Shown one piece after another: positions 27,031 through 37,080 of a DNA stretch of 64,000 nt. The notes beneath the pieces are model-generated. The model did no database searches, was not told the DNA's origin, and saw only the letters and a list, made by a program, of their open reading frames with translations. Each line of letters opens with the position of its first letter. The first letter of the stretch is position 1. A program made the position numbers and the translations under genes. Origin of the DNA: an uncultured Lachnospiraceae bacterium (GTDB lineage Bacteria; Bacillota; Clostridia; Lachnospirales; Lachnospiraceae); NCBI GenBank assembly GCA_910583965.1, contig CAJUAE010000004.1, positions 27,250 through 91,249 on the forward strand. Reading direction: 5' to 3'.

Positions 27031-27579
27031 GTGAAAGCTACGGGAATAGTGCGTAGGATTGACGATTTAGGACGTGTTGTCATACCAAAAGAAATTAGAA
27101 GGACTTTAAGAATAAGGGAATCTGATCCGCTAGAAATTTTTACAGATCATGAGGGAGCTATTATTTTAAAAAAGTATTCGCCAATTGGTGAGCTTGGAAG
27201 TTTTGCAAAGCAGTATGCAGAGAGTCTGTCGCAAGTGTCAGGTCATTTGGCATTGATTGCGGATCGAGACCAGATTATAGCAGCAGCGGGCAGCAACAGC
27301 AAGCAAGTGCTTGGCAAATCTGTCAGTAAGGCGTTGGAGGAAAAAATGAACTCGCGCGAGACAGTGTGCTCGTCACGCTCTGATAAAGATTATGTGTCTG
27401 TGACAGAGGAGGAAGTTGAGGAATATCAACATGAAGTAATCATACCAATTATTACTCAAGGAGATGTGATTGGGGCGGTTGTATTATTGTCCGCGAAAGC
27501 AGGTGACGAAATGAATGAAGTCGAGATGAAACTTGCGCAATCGGCGGCGGGATTTCTTGGAAAGCAGATGGAACAGTAA
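27031..27579 (+). CDS. spoVT: Stage V sporulation regulator SpoVT
   Basis: This 182-residue forespore transcription factor has an N-terminal AbrB swapped-hairpin DNA-binding domain (MKATGIVRRIDDLGRVVIPK-type, then EIRRTLRIRESDPLEIF) and a C-terminal GAF-like domain (about 58-180). The start is GTG 27031 with GGAGG at 27018-27022; the upstream extension to 27007 would begin inside the ribosome binding site. A terminator follows. Confidence 0.95.
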   Translation: MKATGIVRRIDDLGRVVIPKEIRRTLRIRESDPLEIFTDHEGAIILKKYSPIGELGSFAKQYAESLSQVSGHLALIADRDQIIAAAGSNSKQVLGKSVSKALEEKMNSRETVCSSRSDKDYVSVTEEEVEEYQHEVIIPIITQGDVIGAVVLLSAKAGDEMNEVEMKLAQSAAGFLGKQMEQ

Positions 27580-27607
27580 AAGTATTATATTGACATATTA
27601 TATATAG

Positions 27608-27651
27608 AAAGAACAGCTATAATTGGTGATAGGTTTATGGCTGTTCTTTTT
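27608..27651 (+). terminator. Intrinsic terminator after spoVT
   Basis: AAAGAACAGC(TATA) pairs with (TATG)GCTGTTCTTT, followed by a T run at about 27646-27651. Confidence 0.8.
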
Positions 27652-27745
27652 ATGCACACGGACGCGGAGAGGAAATAAGCCGCTAAGGTTGTCTGCATTT
27701 GTTTTCTACCCGATTGCATACAGATATCCAAAAGAGAGGCATATT
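27652..27745 (+). repeat. Family A dispersed repeat, copy 4 (decayed core)
   Basis: It begins right after the spoVT terminator with TGCACACGGACGCGGAGAGG and AAATAAGCCGCTAAGG; the core is reduced to TTTTCTACCCGATTGCATACAGA. Confidence 0.6.
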
Positions 27746-27876
27746 AACAAAGCTGTCCGCGCATCTAACAAATGGACAGATAGTAGAAAAATATACACAT
27801 GCGTTTTCAACAATAGATATGATAAGCTAATATCATCAAAAGAACCGGTTCTCAAAAGATAAAGGAGCGTATGCGT

Positions 27877-30102
27877 ATGATTATCGTAAATGAACAGGAA
27901 AAGGTATTTCATCTGAACAATGGACGAATCAGCTATCTATTTTATGTTATGGAGAGTGGGCAACTTGGCCATCTGTACTTTGGCAAAGCACTAACCCAAA
28001 AAGGCAGTTATTTGCATATGGTAGAAAAGGTGCATCGCCCTATGACAACCTACATAACAGAAGGGGATCTTTACACTTCCTATGAGCATCTGCGACAGGA
28101 ATATCCTTGTTATGGCACTTCAGATTATCGTTATCCCGCCATGGAAATTCAAGGAGGAGACGGAAGTCGTATCTGTAAGCTGGAATATCAGCGATATAGA
28201 ATTATCAATGGGAAAAAGCTCTTACCTGGATTGCCAGCCACTTATGTGGAGGATGAAAGTGAGGCTTCTACAGTTGAGATTGTTATGCGGGATTCAAAAT
28301 ATGCACTGGAAGTTGTTTTTTCCTATAGTATTTTTCGTGATTTTGATGCAATTGCTAGGAGTGTTCAACTTGTCAATCACGGAAAAGAAGCATTGCTTGT
28401 GAATCGAGCAATGAGCATGAGTATTGACTTTCCAGACGCGGCGTTTCAGAGTGTACAATTGTCGGGTGCGTGGGCGCGGGAGCGATATGTTCATGTGCGC
28501 GATTTACAGCCAGGAATTACTGCTGTGTCCAGTATGCGTGGAAATTCTTCTCATCAGCACAATCCGTTTTTGGCGCTAAAACGTAAAAATACTACAGAAC
28601 AGAGCGGTGAGGCATATGGATTTAGTCTGATTTACAGTGGTAATTTTCTCGCGCAAGCGGAGGTGGATAATTATCAGGTACTGCGTGTGATGCTAGGTAT
28701 CAATCCTTTTGGCTTTCAGTGGAAACTTGATGCAGCGGCTAATTTTACAACACCTGAAGCAGTTATGGTATATTCTAATGCTGGATTAAATGGCATGAGT
28801 CAGCAGTTCCATCGTCTGTATCAAAATCGACTGGTACGGGGATATTGGCGAGACAGAGAGCGACCAGTTCTTATTAACAATTGGGAAGCAACACAGTTTG
28901 ACTATGTGGAGGAAGATTTAATCCGTTTTGCCACAAAGGCAAAGGAATGCGATATTGAACTGTTTGTGTTGGATGATGGTTGGTTTGGGGCGCGCAATGA
29001 CGACAAACGCGGACTTGGTGACTGGAAGGCAAACACACAAAAATTGCCCAATGGAATTGAGGGACTTTCTAAACGGATAGAAGCACTTGGCATGAAATTT
29101 GGATTGTGGTTTGAACCGGAAATGGTCAATAAAGACAGCGACTTTTTTAGGATGCATCCAGATTATATTATCGCAACACCAGAGCGCAGTGTTTCCCACG
29201 GAAGAAATCAATTTGTTCTTGATTTCTCGCGCAGGGAAGTAGTGGATGCAATATATGAACAGATGTACACATTGCTATCAAAGGCAAAGATTAGTTATAT
29301 TAAATGGGATATGAACCGTTCGATCAGCGAGTGTTATTCAAAGGCATATCACTCCGATCAGCAAGGAGAAATTTTTCATCGATATATTTTGGGTGTTTAT
29401 GATTTGCATGAGCGTTTGATACAGGCATTTCCAAGTTTGTTGATTGAGTCTTGCGCAAGCGGAGGCGGACGGTTTGACGCGGGGATGCTTTACTATGCAC
29501 CGCAGGGGTGGGTATCTGATGACTCTGACGCGATTGAACGGTTAAAAATTCAATATGGAACCAGTTTGGTTTACCCTTTAAGCTGTATGGGAGCGCATGT
29601 CTCTGCCTGCCCAAATGAACAGGTGGGACGTCAAACACCACTTGAGACACGAGGAAATGTGGCATTTACGGGCGCGTTTGGCTATGAGCTTGACTTAAAT
29701 AAACTAAGTGTTAATGAAATTGAAACCGTGAAAAAACAGGTTGCTTTTTATAAAGAAAACAGAAATTTTATCGCCAAAAGTGATTTTTATCGATTATGCA
29801 GCCCTTTTGAGACAAATTTTGCTGCATGGGAGGCAGTAGCGCCCGATGGAAAACGGGCGCTTGTGACTGTAACTCGTATACTGAGTGAGATTAATGGTCC
29901 TTATAGACGTCTGCCCCTTTGTGGACTATTGCCAGAACAGCAATATCATATCAAGAGTCAATATTTATCTTACAATGCATATGGCGATGAGCTAATGCAA
30001 TATGGAATGATACTAGAAGATAAATCTTCCGGACAAATTATTGATGGAAGTGGTGGCTGCCAAGACTTTCGGTCAGTGTTGTATGAGATTACAGCGGTGT
30101 AG
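27877..30102 (+). CDS. GH36 alpha-galactosidase
   Basis: This 741-residue protein matches GH36 enzymes, which release terminal alpha-galactose from melibiose, raffinose and stachyose. It has the N-terminal beta-sandwich, WEATQFD and LDDGWFGARNDD of the barrel, WFEPEMVN, and KWDMNRS with nucleophile D478. SCASGGGRFD and SDDSDAIERL with acid/base D548 follow. The numbering equals that of the well-studied Geobacillus enzyme. There is no signal peptide, so it is intracellular. ATG 27877 has AGGAG nine bases upstream; ATG 27871 is too close. Its last 14 bases overlap the convergent AraC gene. Confidence 0.93.
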   Translation: MIIVNEQEKVFHLNNGRISYLFYVMESGQLGHLYFGKALTQKGSYLHMVEKVHRPMTTYITEGDLYTSYEHLRQEYPCYGTSDYRYPAMEIQGGDGSRICKLEYQRYRIINGKKLLPGLPATYVEDESEASTVEIVMRDSKYALEVVFSYSIFRDFDAIARSVQLVNHGKEALLVNRAMSMSIDFPDAAFQSVQLSGAWARERYVHVRDLQPGITAVSSMRGNSSHQHNPFLALKRKNTTEQSGEAYGFSLIYSGNFLAQAEVDNYQVLRVMLGINPFGFQWKLDAAANFTTPEAVMVYSNAGLNGMSQQFHRLYQNRLVRGYWRDRERPVLINNWEATQFDYVEEDLIRFATKAKECDIELFVLDDGWFGARNDDKRGLGDWKANTQKLPNGIEGLSKRIEALGMKFGLWFEPEMVNKDSDFFRMHPDYIIATPERSVSHGRNQFVLDFSRREVVDAIYEQMYTLLSKAKISYIKWDMNRSISECYSKAYHSDQQGEIFHRYILGVYDLHERLIQAFPSLLIESCASGGGRFDAGMLYYAPQGWVSDDSDAIERLKIQYGTSLVYPLSCMGAHVSACPNEQVGRQTPLETRGNVAFTGAFGYELDLNKLSVNEIETVKKQVAFYKENRNFIAKSDFYRLCSPFETNFAAWEAVAPDGKRALVTVTRILSEINGPYRRLPLCGLLPEQQYHIKSQYLSYNAYGDELMQYGMILEDKSSGQIIDGSGGCQDFRSVLYEITAV

Positions 30103-30982
30103 GAATGCTGGTATCATGTTCTGAGAAAGGATTAGATTTCTTGCGGTTATCATCACTTTTGGACTGTTCTTGTATTCGATATTTGCTGGGAGAAAGTCCT
30201 GTGAGCTGCCGGAATGCCTTACAGAAGGATTCGGGCGTCTGATATCCACAGGAGAAAGCAATACTGGCAATAGAAAGCTGTGTCATAGAGAGCAGATGTG
30301 CAGCTTTGGTAAGCCAGAATGTCTGTAGATATTTTAGGGGAGATTGTCCTGTGTGCTCCTTAAACAAGGTGCTTAGATAACTTCTGTTTAGTCCAATATA
30401 ACGGGCAATATCTTCAATTTGCAGTGGTTCGCTATAGTGGTTTTGAATATAACGTATGGCATGGGCAATATATACATTTTCCTTGGGTGCACAGTGTGCT
30501 TTGTCTTTGTTTGTCTTGGCGAGACAGGAAAAAAAGAGATAGAGCATTGCCATTTGACGATATTGGTCATCAGAGCTGGCATTGTTGTGCTGTAACATAT
30601 CCATCACGTACTTTTCGGGGTGTTGGTCCTCACTACAGGTAAAGATAGGAAAATCTTGGCAGAGGCCAAAAGTGTTGAGCATCTTCTTTGCTTTCTTTCC
30701 TGAGAAACCCACCCAAACATAAGTCCATGGGGCTGTGGCATCAGACATATATACCGTCTGATAGTCGGGTTCAATAAGAAAACCTTGCCCTTTTGTAAGT
30801 TGATAACAATTGCCATTGACATAAAATTCACCCTGTCCATCCAAGATATAGTGAATGAGATAAAAACTACGAACAGCAGGTCCATATTTGTGACAGGGTT
30901 TTGTGACAGAGTAACCAAAGTTGTTGATATGAAGATCTTCGACTTCCATTGTAGGAAATTCGACAAAATATGAATTTTCCAT
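30089..30982 (-). CDS. AraC-family transcriptional regulator
   Basis: The 298-residue protein has an N-terminal cupin sensor domain (about 30-130, with HYILDGQGEFYVNG and GQGFLIEPDY). The C-terminal double HTH (about 180-275) contains IARYIGLNRSYLSTLFKEHTG and IASIAFSCGYQTPESFCKAFRQ. This is the layout of MsmR/RafR-like sugar activators. ATG 30980-30982 has GGAGG six bases upstream. It converges on the alpha-galactosidase gene with a 14-base overlap, so regulation of that gene by galactosides is a reasonable inference. Confidence 0.85.
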   Translation of the reverse strand: MENSYFVEFPTMEVEDLHINNFGYSVTKPCHKYGPAVRSFYLIHYILDGQGEFYVNGNCYQLTKGQGFLIEPDYQTVYMSDATAPWTYVWVGFSGKKAKKMLNTFGLCQDFPIFTCSEDQHPEKYVMDMLQHNNASSDDQYRQMAMLYLFFSCLAKTNKDKAHCAPKENVYIAHAIRYIQNHYSEPLQIEDIARYIGLNRSYLSTLFKEHTGQSPLKYLQTFWLTKAAHLLSMTQLSIASIAFSCGYQTPESFCKAFRQLTGLSPSKYRIQEQSKSDDNRKKSNPFSEHDTSIPTPL

Positions 30983-31133
30983 AGGCAACCTCCGCTTCGT
31001 CAATGTTGTTAACAGATTTAGTTTACCATTGCACAGTATATATTTCAATTAGATTTTAATAAGACAAATTTTTATAGTATATTCAGGTTACTTTTGCAAT
31101 ACATTCAGAGAATATTTTAGACAGAAAATAAAA

Positions 31134-31338
31134 CATCCTGATTTGTACGCCTGCTGAAGCAGGCAGATGGGAGTTCGTGTGAAATTAAAATTTCACCATC
31201 CTGATTTGTACGCCTGCTGAAGCAGGCAGATGGGAGTTCGTGTGAAAAATCGTTCTAAGGCAGCAAAAGACACTGCCTTAGAACGATTAAGTTTCACATT
31301 GTCTATTTGAGCCGACAAAGGCGGCAGGGAGGGTTAAA
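31134..31338 (+). repeat. Family B repeat, copy 1 (tandem 51-base units plus leader hairpin)
   Basis: Two identical 51-base units (31134-31184 and 31197-31247) contain the hairpin GCCTGCtgaaGCAGGC and end in GTGTGAAA. They are joined by an AATTaAAATT palindrome. A third hairpin follows, CGTTCTAAGGCAG / CTGCCTTAGAACG (31251-31287), then TTTCACA. The last hairpin GCCG/CGGC (about 31311-31325) runs into the AGGGAGGG site of the next gene. This fills most of the 356-base spacer 30983-31338; the remainder is AT-rich. Confidence 0.8.
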
Positions 31339-32004
31339 ATGAAACAGGTTAATATAAAATCCTATCTGATGCGGGGACTAGCAGTAGTCATTGGTATTTT
31401 TATGGTGGGAATTGCAGTTGGGTTTTTTAAGATTGTGGAGATGGGGGCAGACCCATTTACAGCGATGAACACAGGGATTAGTGGAATGATTGGAATGCAG
31501 TTTGGCACATTGCAGTTGATTGTGAATGCCTTGATATTGGTTCTTGTGTTTGCATTCAAAAGGCAATTTATTGGATTTGGAACAATTTTTAATATGGTTT
31601 TTGTGGGATACACAGCAGATTTTATTATGTGGCTACTAGCGAAATTTCAGATTACATTTGACACGTGGCCGGTTCGGATTCTTTTGTTGATTTTTGCAGC
31701 GCTTTTAATTTGTATTGGAGATGCGCTTTACATCTCTGCGGATATGGGAATGTCACCTTATGATGCAGCGGGGTATATTGTAGAGACACTGACTGGAAAG
31801 AAAATTTCATTTCGCATTGCAAGAATTATTCTGGATATTGTTTGTGTTGGCATTGGATTTGTGACAGGAATGCAAGTGGGAATTGAGTGGAAAATTATTG
31901 GTATCGGAACGGTAATTCTTGCATTCTGTACAGGGCCATTGATACAATTTTTTCGCGTGCATTGGAGCGATAAATTACTGGCGCCATACAAAAAAACAAA
32001 TTAA
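31339..32004 (+). CDS. YczE/YitT-like integral membrane protein
   Basis: The 221-residue protein has about five or six membrane helices (near 12-34, 53-71, 76-100, 109-128, 155-175, 182-200). It contains repeated motifs MGADPFTAMNTG and MGMSPYDAAGY, typical of the YczE/BCR membrane family. The function of this family is not established. GGGAGGG precedes the ATG. The leader belongs to a family B repeat. A hairpin follows the stop codon. Confidence 0.75.
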   Translation: MKQVNIKSYLMRGLAVVIGIFMVGIAVGFFKIVEMGADPFTAMNTGISGMIGMQFGTLQLIVNALILVLVFAFKRQFIGFGTIFNMVFVGYTADFIMWLLAKFQITFDTWPVRILLLIFAALLICIGDALYISADMGMSPYDAAGYIVETLTGKKISFRIARIILDIVCVGIGFVTGMQVGIEWKIIGIGTVILAFCTGPLIQFFRVHWSDKLLAPYKKTN

Positions 32005-32038
32005 AGTTTCTGTGATACATAAGACACGCTTATTATGT

Positions 32039-32072
32039 AGCGAGTGGGGGAAAACAACTTCCCTTACTCGCT
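32039..32072 (+). terminator. Terminator-like hairpin after the YczE-like gene (family A core)
   Basis: AGCGAGTGGGGGAA pairs with TTCCCTTACTCGCT with a five-base loop region, followed by TAATTATT. It is the family A core without the head module. Confidence 0.65.
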
Positions 32073-32127
32073 TAATTATTATTATAACAAATTATTTAAT
32101 AATATATTGTTTCTGGTGTAGTACCAA

Positions 32128-32769
32128 TCAGGCGATATAGCAATACATAAAGATAAAATGACAGATACTTCCGCCCATTACAAACAGATGAAAAATCTCA
32201 TGCGAACCAAAGTATTTGTGAAGGGAGTTAAATAAGGGCAACTTGAGTGCATAGATGATTCCGCCGATTGTATAGATAATTCCACCAGCCAAAAGCCAGC
32301 CAAAAGCCGCGTGTGGTAATGTGTTCCATAATGTTCCAAATACAAGTAGACACAGCCAACCCATAGCAATATAGAGAATAGAAGAAAACCATTTTGGGCA
32401 GGTAATCCACAATGCTTTTATGAACATTCCAACAATAGCAACACCCCACACAAGCGCTAAGAGTGAATAACCTATTTTGCCATTAAGTACAATCAGACAG
32501 ACTGGAGTATAGGAGCCTGCAATCAACACAAAAATCATCATGTGATCAATTTTTTGAAAAATCTGTAAAATTCGCCCAGTGACATTAATACTATGATAAA
32601 GTGCACTTGCACCATACAATAAAATCATACTTGCGACAAAGACTGCAAGTGCAAGTGTTGTCAGACCACTATGTGCTTTCATAATGAGTGGAGAGGCGGC
32701 GATTGCCGCCATAAGGCAAGCGATAAAATGTGTGATGGCGCTTCCGGGTTCTCTGATAGTTAGCTGCAT
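32128..32769 (-). CDS. Hemolysin III / TrhA family membrane protein
   Basis: This 213-residue protein with about seven membrane helices has the conserved metal-site motifs of the PAQR/HlyIII family: ITHFIAC, GASALYHS, KIDHMMIF and HEIFHLFV. The family is linked to membrane fluidity or energetics in bacteria; hemolysis is not implied. AAGGAGG precedes the ATG at good spacing. It is a single-gene unit on the minus strand. Confidence 0.9.
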   Translation of the reverse strand: MQLTIREPGSAITHFIACLMAAIAASPLIMKAHSGLTTLALAVFVASMILLYGASALYHSINVTGRILQIFQKIDHMMIFVLIAGSYTPVCLIVLNGKIGYSLLALVWGVAIVGMFIKALWITCPKWFSSILYIAMGWLCLLVFGTLWNTLPHAAFGWLLAGGIIYTIGGIIYALKLPLFNSLHKYFGSHEIFHLFVMGGSICHFIFMYCYIA

Positions 32770-33008
32770 AAGTTGCTCCTCCTTTACATAACCTTCTATA
32801 AAATGCTTGTATTAATATACAATACAAGAAATGTCGAAGATAGATTGACAATGAAAATAATTTTAAAATAGAGTTTGATAAAAGATAATGTAGTATTTAA
32901 AACTACATGTTGCTAAGAACTATACTACTACTTATAATATCCGTTGTCAATTAATTTATGTAAAAGAATGTCAGATTTAATAACAACTCAGTGCAGTATT
33001 TTGCACTA

Positions 33009-33275
33009 TTAATCTTCTTCAATCACATGGATTTCGAGATAGTCAAAATCAATATCTTCTACAAAATTATCAGAAAAGAAACGGGTTTTATCATGTTTTT
33101 TGAAATCCGCAATGTTAGAATCCAACCAGATTGGTTTGCCAAGGTCAAACGCATAACAAACTTTCTCAAGCGCATCAAATACCTTGTGCGTGCGTGTCTC
33201 AGAGCGGTTGTCACAGATGACAGTATCTTGAAGCAGATGATTGTCTTTAAAGGTTCTTGCCCATAGTCGAAACAT
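33009..33275 (-). CDS. Conserved small protein of unknown function (88 aa)
   Basis: The 88-residue protein starts MFRLWARTFKDNHLLQDTV and ends FDYLEIHVIEED. The text resembles a small acidic protein conserved across Clostridia, including ETRTHKVFDAL and PIWLDSNIADFKKHDKTRF. It contains no membrane segment or known catalytic motif. AAGGAG lies upstream of the ATG. Function unknown. Confidence 0.8.
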   Translation of the reverse strand: MFRLWARTFKDNHLLQDTVICDNRSETRTHKVFDALEKVCYAFDLGKPIWLDSNIADFKKHDKTRFFSDNFVEDIDFDYLEIHVIEED

Positions 33276-33687
33276 TGTAATTCTCCTTACAGTATAATTT
33301 TGTTGTGGTATATAACTCTATAAAAATAAAAAGTCCATAAAATGAGGAGTGCCCCGATACATTAAAAATGTACCGAGGCTATTATGAAAAAATTTATCTA
33401 TGTGTAATGAAAACACTACGTTGTAATTAATTCGATAATAAAATATTACCATTGAATTATGAATAAAATATGAACAAAGTGTTAGTATATTGTGAATATG
33501 CATATTTACAATATAAAATAATTTGTCTAAGTATACAAAATATACAAAATTGGAGTGTGAGTAGAAATTTCTAGACTAATTTTTTTCAAAGCTTTTGGTT
33601 GTAAGCGAAGAAATTTAATGGTATCATAAATTGAAGAAATACAGAAGGATTGAGAAATTGGTTCGTTGGAAAGGTGCGGTTTAGACG
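33276..33687. other. Spacer with two inverted repeats
   Basis: This 412-base AT-rich spacer lacks a gene. It holds a hairpin GCCCCGATACATT / AATGTACCGAGGC (about 33350-33378) and a 30-base near-perfect palindrome at 33486-33515 (TATATTGTGAATATG and its near complement), which has the look of an operator. Confidence 0.4.
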
Positions 33688-34323
33688 ATGGATAATTTTA
33701 TGGATAAGCTTGCGCAGAAGTTCAGTGCACAGGAAATGATTAAGGCAAATTCCCAAGCGGAAGCGGAGGAGTTGCAACGATTACAATTGCAGGTCTCAGA
33801 ATACGAGAAGATTTTGCAAGAGATGAGAAAACTAAATTATAAAAATACAGAACTTGCAGAGAAACTAGAGCTGATGATTGGTGAGAATGCTGGAAAAATC
33901 CAAAGTATGAAAGAAGATGAACAGCAGTTGATTGCGGCGCTGCGCGATTTGACGGATGAACAGACAAGAAATCGGGAGGCAGAGATTGCAAGAAAGGCAG
34001 AGGAGCGGTTAGAGCGAGAACAGACACAGGTACAACAGAAACAGATAGATATTTCCGCAATAACAGACCTGTTGGAAAATAAATTTCAGAAATCAGATGA
34101 TTTTGTACATAAGGAGAATGTTAAAGTATATAGAAATGTACAAGCAGTTGTTGTCGACGAGATTAAGCGCTGCATAGAAAGTTTACAAGAAGATAGAGAC
34201 GAATTAAAAAAGATGTTGGATGCAAAGTTGAAAAAGATTATGATTCTCAGTGGGATTTCTGTGGCAGCTGCTTTGACAAGTGTCGTTTTGTGGGCTTTAA
34301 TGATGACTGGAGTGATAAAGTAA
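33688..34323 (+). CDS. Coiled-coil protein with C-terminal membrane anchor
   Basis: The 211-residue protein is almost wholly helical. Residues 20-120 are rich in Glu, Gln and Lys with heptad patterning, and one hydrophobic segment near the C terminus (about 187-208, MILSGISVAAALTSVVLWAL) would anchor it in the membrane. The N terminus MDNFMDKLAQKFSAQEMIKA is reminiscent of uncharacterised Lachnospiraceae proteins. AGGTG lies about 15 bases upstream of ATG 33688, and ATG 33700 is also possible. Nine bases separate it from the flavin reductase gene. Function unknown. Confidence 0.75.
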   Translation: MDNFMDKLAQKFSAQEMIKANSQAEAEELQRLQLQVSEYEKILQEMRKLNYKNTELAEKLELMIGENAGKIQSMKEDEQQLIAALRDLTDEQTRNREAEIARKAEERLEREQTQVQQKQIDISAITDLLENKFQKSDDFVHKENVKVYRNVQAVVVDEIKRCIESLQEDRDELKKMLDAKLKKIMILSGISVAAALTSVVLWALMMTGVIK

Positions 34324-34332
34324 GGAGAAAGT

Positions 34333-34899
34333 ATGGCAAAGATTTCGTTTAAACCTGGGAATATGCTTTATCCACTTCCTGTGGTGATGGTGAGTGTGGC
34401 GGACAGACAAGGAAACGCCAATATTATAACCATTGCATGGGCAGGGACAATATGCACCAATCCGCCAATGGTCAATATTGCGGTGCGGCCATCGCGATAC
34501 TCGCATTCCATGCTTAAAGAGACTGGAGAGTTCGTTATCAATTTGACGACGAAGGAACTTGCATATGCAACAGATTACTGTGGAGTGCAAAGTGGCAGGG
34601 AAGTTGACAAGTGGAAGGAAACAGGACTTACACCAATTGCTTCTGAGGTAGTGAAGGCTCCAGCAATCGCAGAGAGTCCAGTGAATATTGAGTGTAGTGT
34701 TGTAAAGATAGAAAGACTTGGATCACATGATTTGTTTACAGCAGAAGTGAAAGCAGTTCATGTGGATGCGCATTATATGGATGCGCAAGGAAGTTTTCAT
34801 CTTGAGCAAGCACAACCGATTGTGTACAGCCATGGAGCTTATTACGCTCTTGGTAAGCAATTGGGTAAGTTTGGATATAGTGTGCAGAAGAAGTCTTGA
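34333..34899 (+). CDS. Flavin reductase / flavoredoxin family protein
   Basis: This 188-residue protein belongs to the FMN-binding split-barrel flavin reductase family. It starts with PLPVVMVSV and contains NIITIAWAGTICTNPPMVNIAVRPSRYSHSML and GEFVINLTT, the usual flavin-contact stretches. It likely reduces or carries FMN in anaerobic electron transfer. The AAGGAG site overlaps the end of the upstream coiled-coil gene, so they are probably co-transcribed. Confidence 0.85.
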   Translation: MAKISFKPGNMLYPLPVVMVSVADRQGNANIITIAWAGTICTNPPMVNIAVRPSRYSHSMLKETGEFVINLTTKELAYATDYCGVQSGREVDKWKETGLTPIASEVVKAPAIAESPVNIECSVVKIERLGSHDLFTAEVKAVHVDAHYMDAQGSFHLEQAQPIVYSHGAYYALGKQLGKFGYSVQKKS

Positions 34900-35114
34900 T
34901 AAGAAAGGTGAAAACTTTTATAGGATAGAAAGAGGTCGCATTAGATTTTTCTTTAAGGAAAAATTTAGTGTGACTTTTTTTGCCCTATGGTATTTGTTGA
35001 TGACAGATATTAGACAGATATAGCAATTTGAATAAAAATTTACTACTTTTTGCTGAAAGATTGCAATTTTTCAACAAAAGAGATAAAATATTATTAACAA
35101 AGAGCAAGAGGATA

Positions 35115-35215
35115 GTGTGAAGTGTAATCCTTCTAAGCTAATAAAAGGCACTGCCTAAGAAAGATTAAGTTTCACACGATTACTATTTGTGCCGTCATTT
35201 GGCGGCGGAATGGAG
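35115..35215 (+). repeat. Family B repeat, copy 2, forming the chemoreceptor leader
   Basis: It is bounded by GTGTGAA (35115) and TTCACAC (35171-35177), and contains CTTCTAAG...CTGCCTAAGAAAG. ATTACTATTTG and a GCCG/CGGC hairpin (35191-35206) follow, then the GGAATGGAG ribosome binding site. The stretch 34900-35114 before it is AT-rich with no feature seen. Confidence 0.7.
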
Positions 35216-35221
35216 ATTAAA

Positions 35222-37009
35222 ATGGGTAAAAAGAAAAAAAGTCTAATTAGTTCGATTATGTGCCTATGTGGTGCAGTTGCAGCAGTGACAGGAATTGGAA
35301 TTGGTGCAAATGCGATATTTTCGATTGAAGATATGTCAACATCTGCTTATGAGACATATGAGGAAGCAGTGGATGAGGGCTACAAGACGGAAATTAAATC
35401 ACAAGTGCAAAGTGCAGTTTCCGTAATACAAAGTGAATATGATAAGTTTAAGGCAGGGGAAAAGACTGAGGAACAGGCACAAGAGGATGCAAAAGATTTT
35501 GTTCGTGCAATGCGTTATCGAGATGATCAAAGTGGATATTTCTGGATTGATGGTATGGATTATGTGCTGGTGATGCATGCCGTACTAACAGATCAGGAAG
35601 GGGATAATCGTAAAGATCTAAAGGACCAAAATGGGGTTATGATCACACAGTCTGTGGTTAATGTCTGTAATAGCGCAGACAAATGCGGATATAACGAATT
35701 TTATTTTACGAAATCAGATGGAAGAACGATTGCACCCAAAATTGCTTATTCTGAGTTATTTGAGCCGTGGGGGTGGGCAGTCTGCACAGGAAATTATGTT
35801 GACGATATGAATGCGGCAAAGGAAGTGGTTCGGAAAGAATTGAATGATGAATATATGGGCGTACTGGTGCGAACAAACACTGTATTTTTTACTGTGATTT
35901 TAATTTCATTAATTGTGGCGTTTGTTGTCGGTAGACAGATTGTAGCTCCACTGAAAAAGATTCAAATATTTGCACAGAGGATCTCAGAAGGGAATCTGAC
36001 TACCAACGTGCAAGTAAAAACAAGAAATGAGATTGGACAGACTGCGGATGCATTACATGTTGCACAGGAAAATATGCGAGCACTTTTACGAGGAATAATG
36101 GAAGTATCAAATGGTGTTGACAATGCTCTTGGGGCTTTTGATAAATCCTTTAACAGCATGAAAGAATCTATTTCGCAGGTTTCGGTGGCAGTGGAATCCA
36201 TCGCTGAGAATGTGACAAGACAAGCGTCCTCCACAGATGAGGCGAACGATAATGTAGTAATGATGGCGGATCAGATCAATCAGACAGGTACTGAGGTGAC
36301 AAGTCTTAATAGAAATGCAGATGAGATGAATCGTATTAGTGAACAGTCTATGCAAACACTCAAACAACTGATTGATGTGAATAATAAGACGCGCGAGAGT
36401 ATTTCTGCAATGGCAGAACAGACAAAGAGTACAAACCAATCTGTAGAACAGATACATATAGCAGCAAATCTAATCAATGAGATTTCAGATCAGACAAGTT
36501 TGCTGGCATTGAATGCAAGTATTGAGGCAGCACGTGCAGGGGAGGCGGGGAGAGGCTTCTCTGTTGTGGCAGATGAGATTGCAAAGCTTGCAAATCAGTC
36601 TGGGGAGTCCGTGGAGGAAATCAGCAGAACTGTGATCGCCTTGCAGGACAACGCAGAGAAATCTGTCACTGTGATGCGAGAAATCAATGAGGCAGTAGAA
36701 ATACAGGTTAACTCTCTGACAGAGACACAACATATAATGGAAAAATTGCATCAGGAACTTGTAAACTGTTTTACTTCAGTACATTGTATTGATACAATGA
36801 CACAAAAAATCGACAGCCAGAGGGAGAGCGTTACCAGTTCTCTTTCTGTATTGAATGAGCTAGCGCAGGATAATGCATCTGTTGCGGAGCAGACTGCGGC
36901 AATGTCAAGTGAACTTTCCAGAGAGGTGAACGATTCTACTCGGATTGTGGAAGATTTGGATGAAAAAGTAAAAACACTCATTGAAGATGTGAATCAATTT
37001 AAAATATAG
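35222..37009 (+). CDS. Methyl-accepting chemotaxis protein with Cache sensor
   Basis: The 595-residue receptor has a first membrane helix (about 8-33) and a periplasmic-side single-Cache domain (about 45-205). The latter includes [18 protein letters not shown] and [14 protein letters not shown] second membrane helix (about 220-240), a HAMP segment and a C-terminal signalling domain follow. The hairpin tip is [20 protein letters not shown], the MCP hallmark. Start ATG 35222 has TGGAG upstream; the longer frame from 35189 lies in the repeat leader. A terminator follows. No other chemotaxis or flagellar gene is in the window. Confidence 0.93.
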   Translation: MGKKKKSLISSIMCLCGAVAAVTGIGIGANAIFSIEDMSTSAYETYEEAVDEGYKTEIKSQVQSAVSVIQSEYDKFKAGEKTEEQAQEDAKDFVRAMRYRDDQSGYFWIDGMDYVLVMHAVLTDQEGDNRKDLKDQNGVMITQSVVNVCNSADKCGYNEFYFTKSDGRTIAPKIAYSELFEPWGWAVCTGNYVDDMNAAKEVVRKELNDEYMGVLVRTNTVFFTVILISLIVAFVVGRQIVAPLKKIQIFAQRISEGNLTTNVQVKTRNEIGQTADALHVAQENMRALLRGIMEVSNGVDNALGAFDKSFNSMKESISQVSVAVESIAENVTRQASSTDEANDNVVMMADQINQTGTEVTSLNRNADEMNRISEQSMQTLKQLIDVNNKTRESISAMAEQTKSTNQSVEQIHIAANLINEISDQTSLLALNASIEAARAGEAGRGFSVVADEIAKLANQSGESVEEISRTVIALQDNAEKSVTVMREINEAVEIQVNSLTETQHIMEKLHQELVNCFTSVHCIDTMTQKIDSQRESVTSSLSVLNELAQDNASVAEQTAAMSSELSREVNDSTRIVEDLDEKVKTLIEDVNQFKI

Positions 37010-37016
37010 TACAATA

Positions 37017-37042
37017 AAAAATGCCTTTTGGGCATTTTTTAT
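37017..37042 (+). terminator. Intrinsic terminator after the chemoreceptor gene
   Basis: AAAAAATGCC-tttt-GGGCATTTTTT. It also lies downstream of the convergent ibrB-like gene and may serve both strands. Confidence 0.85.
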
Positions 37043-37080
37043 TGTACGAACACGCAAATATATTTCTCTACTCGATTGCT
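37043..37080 (+). repeat. Family A repeat fragment
   Basis: CGAACACGCAAATA followed by TTCTCTACTCGATTGCT keeps the ends of the family A element but has lost the first half of the core hairpin. Confidence 0.45.
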
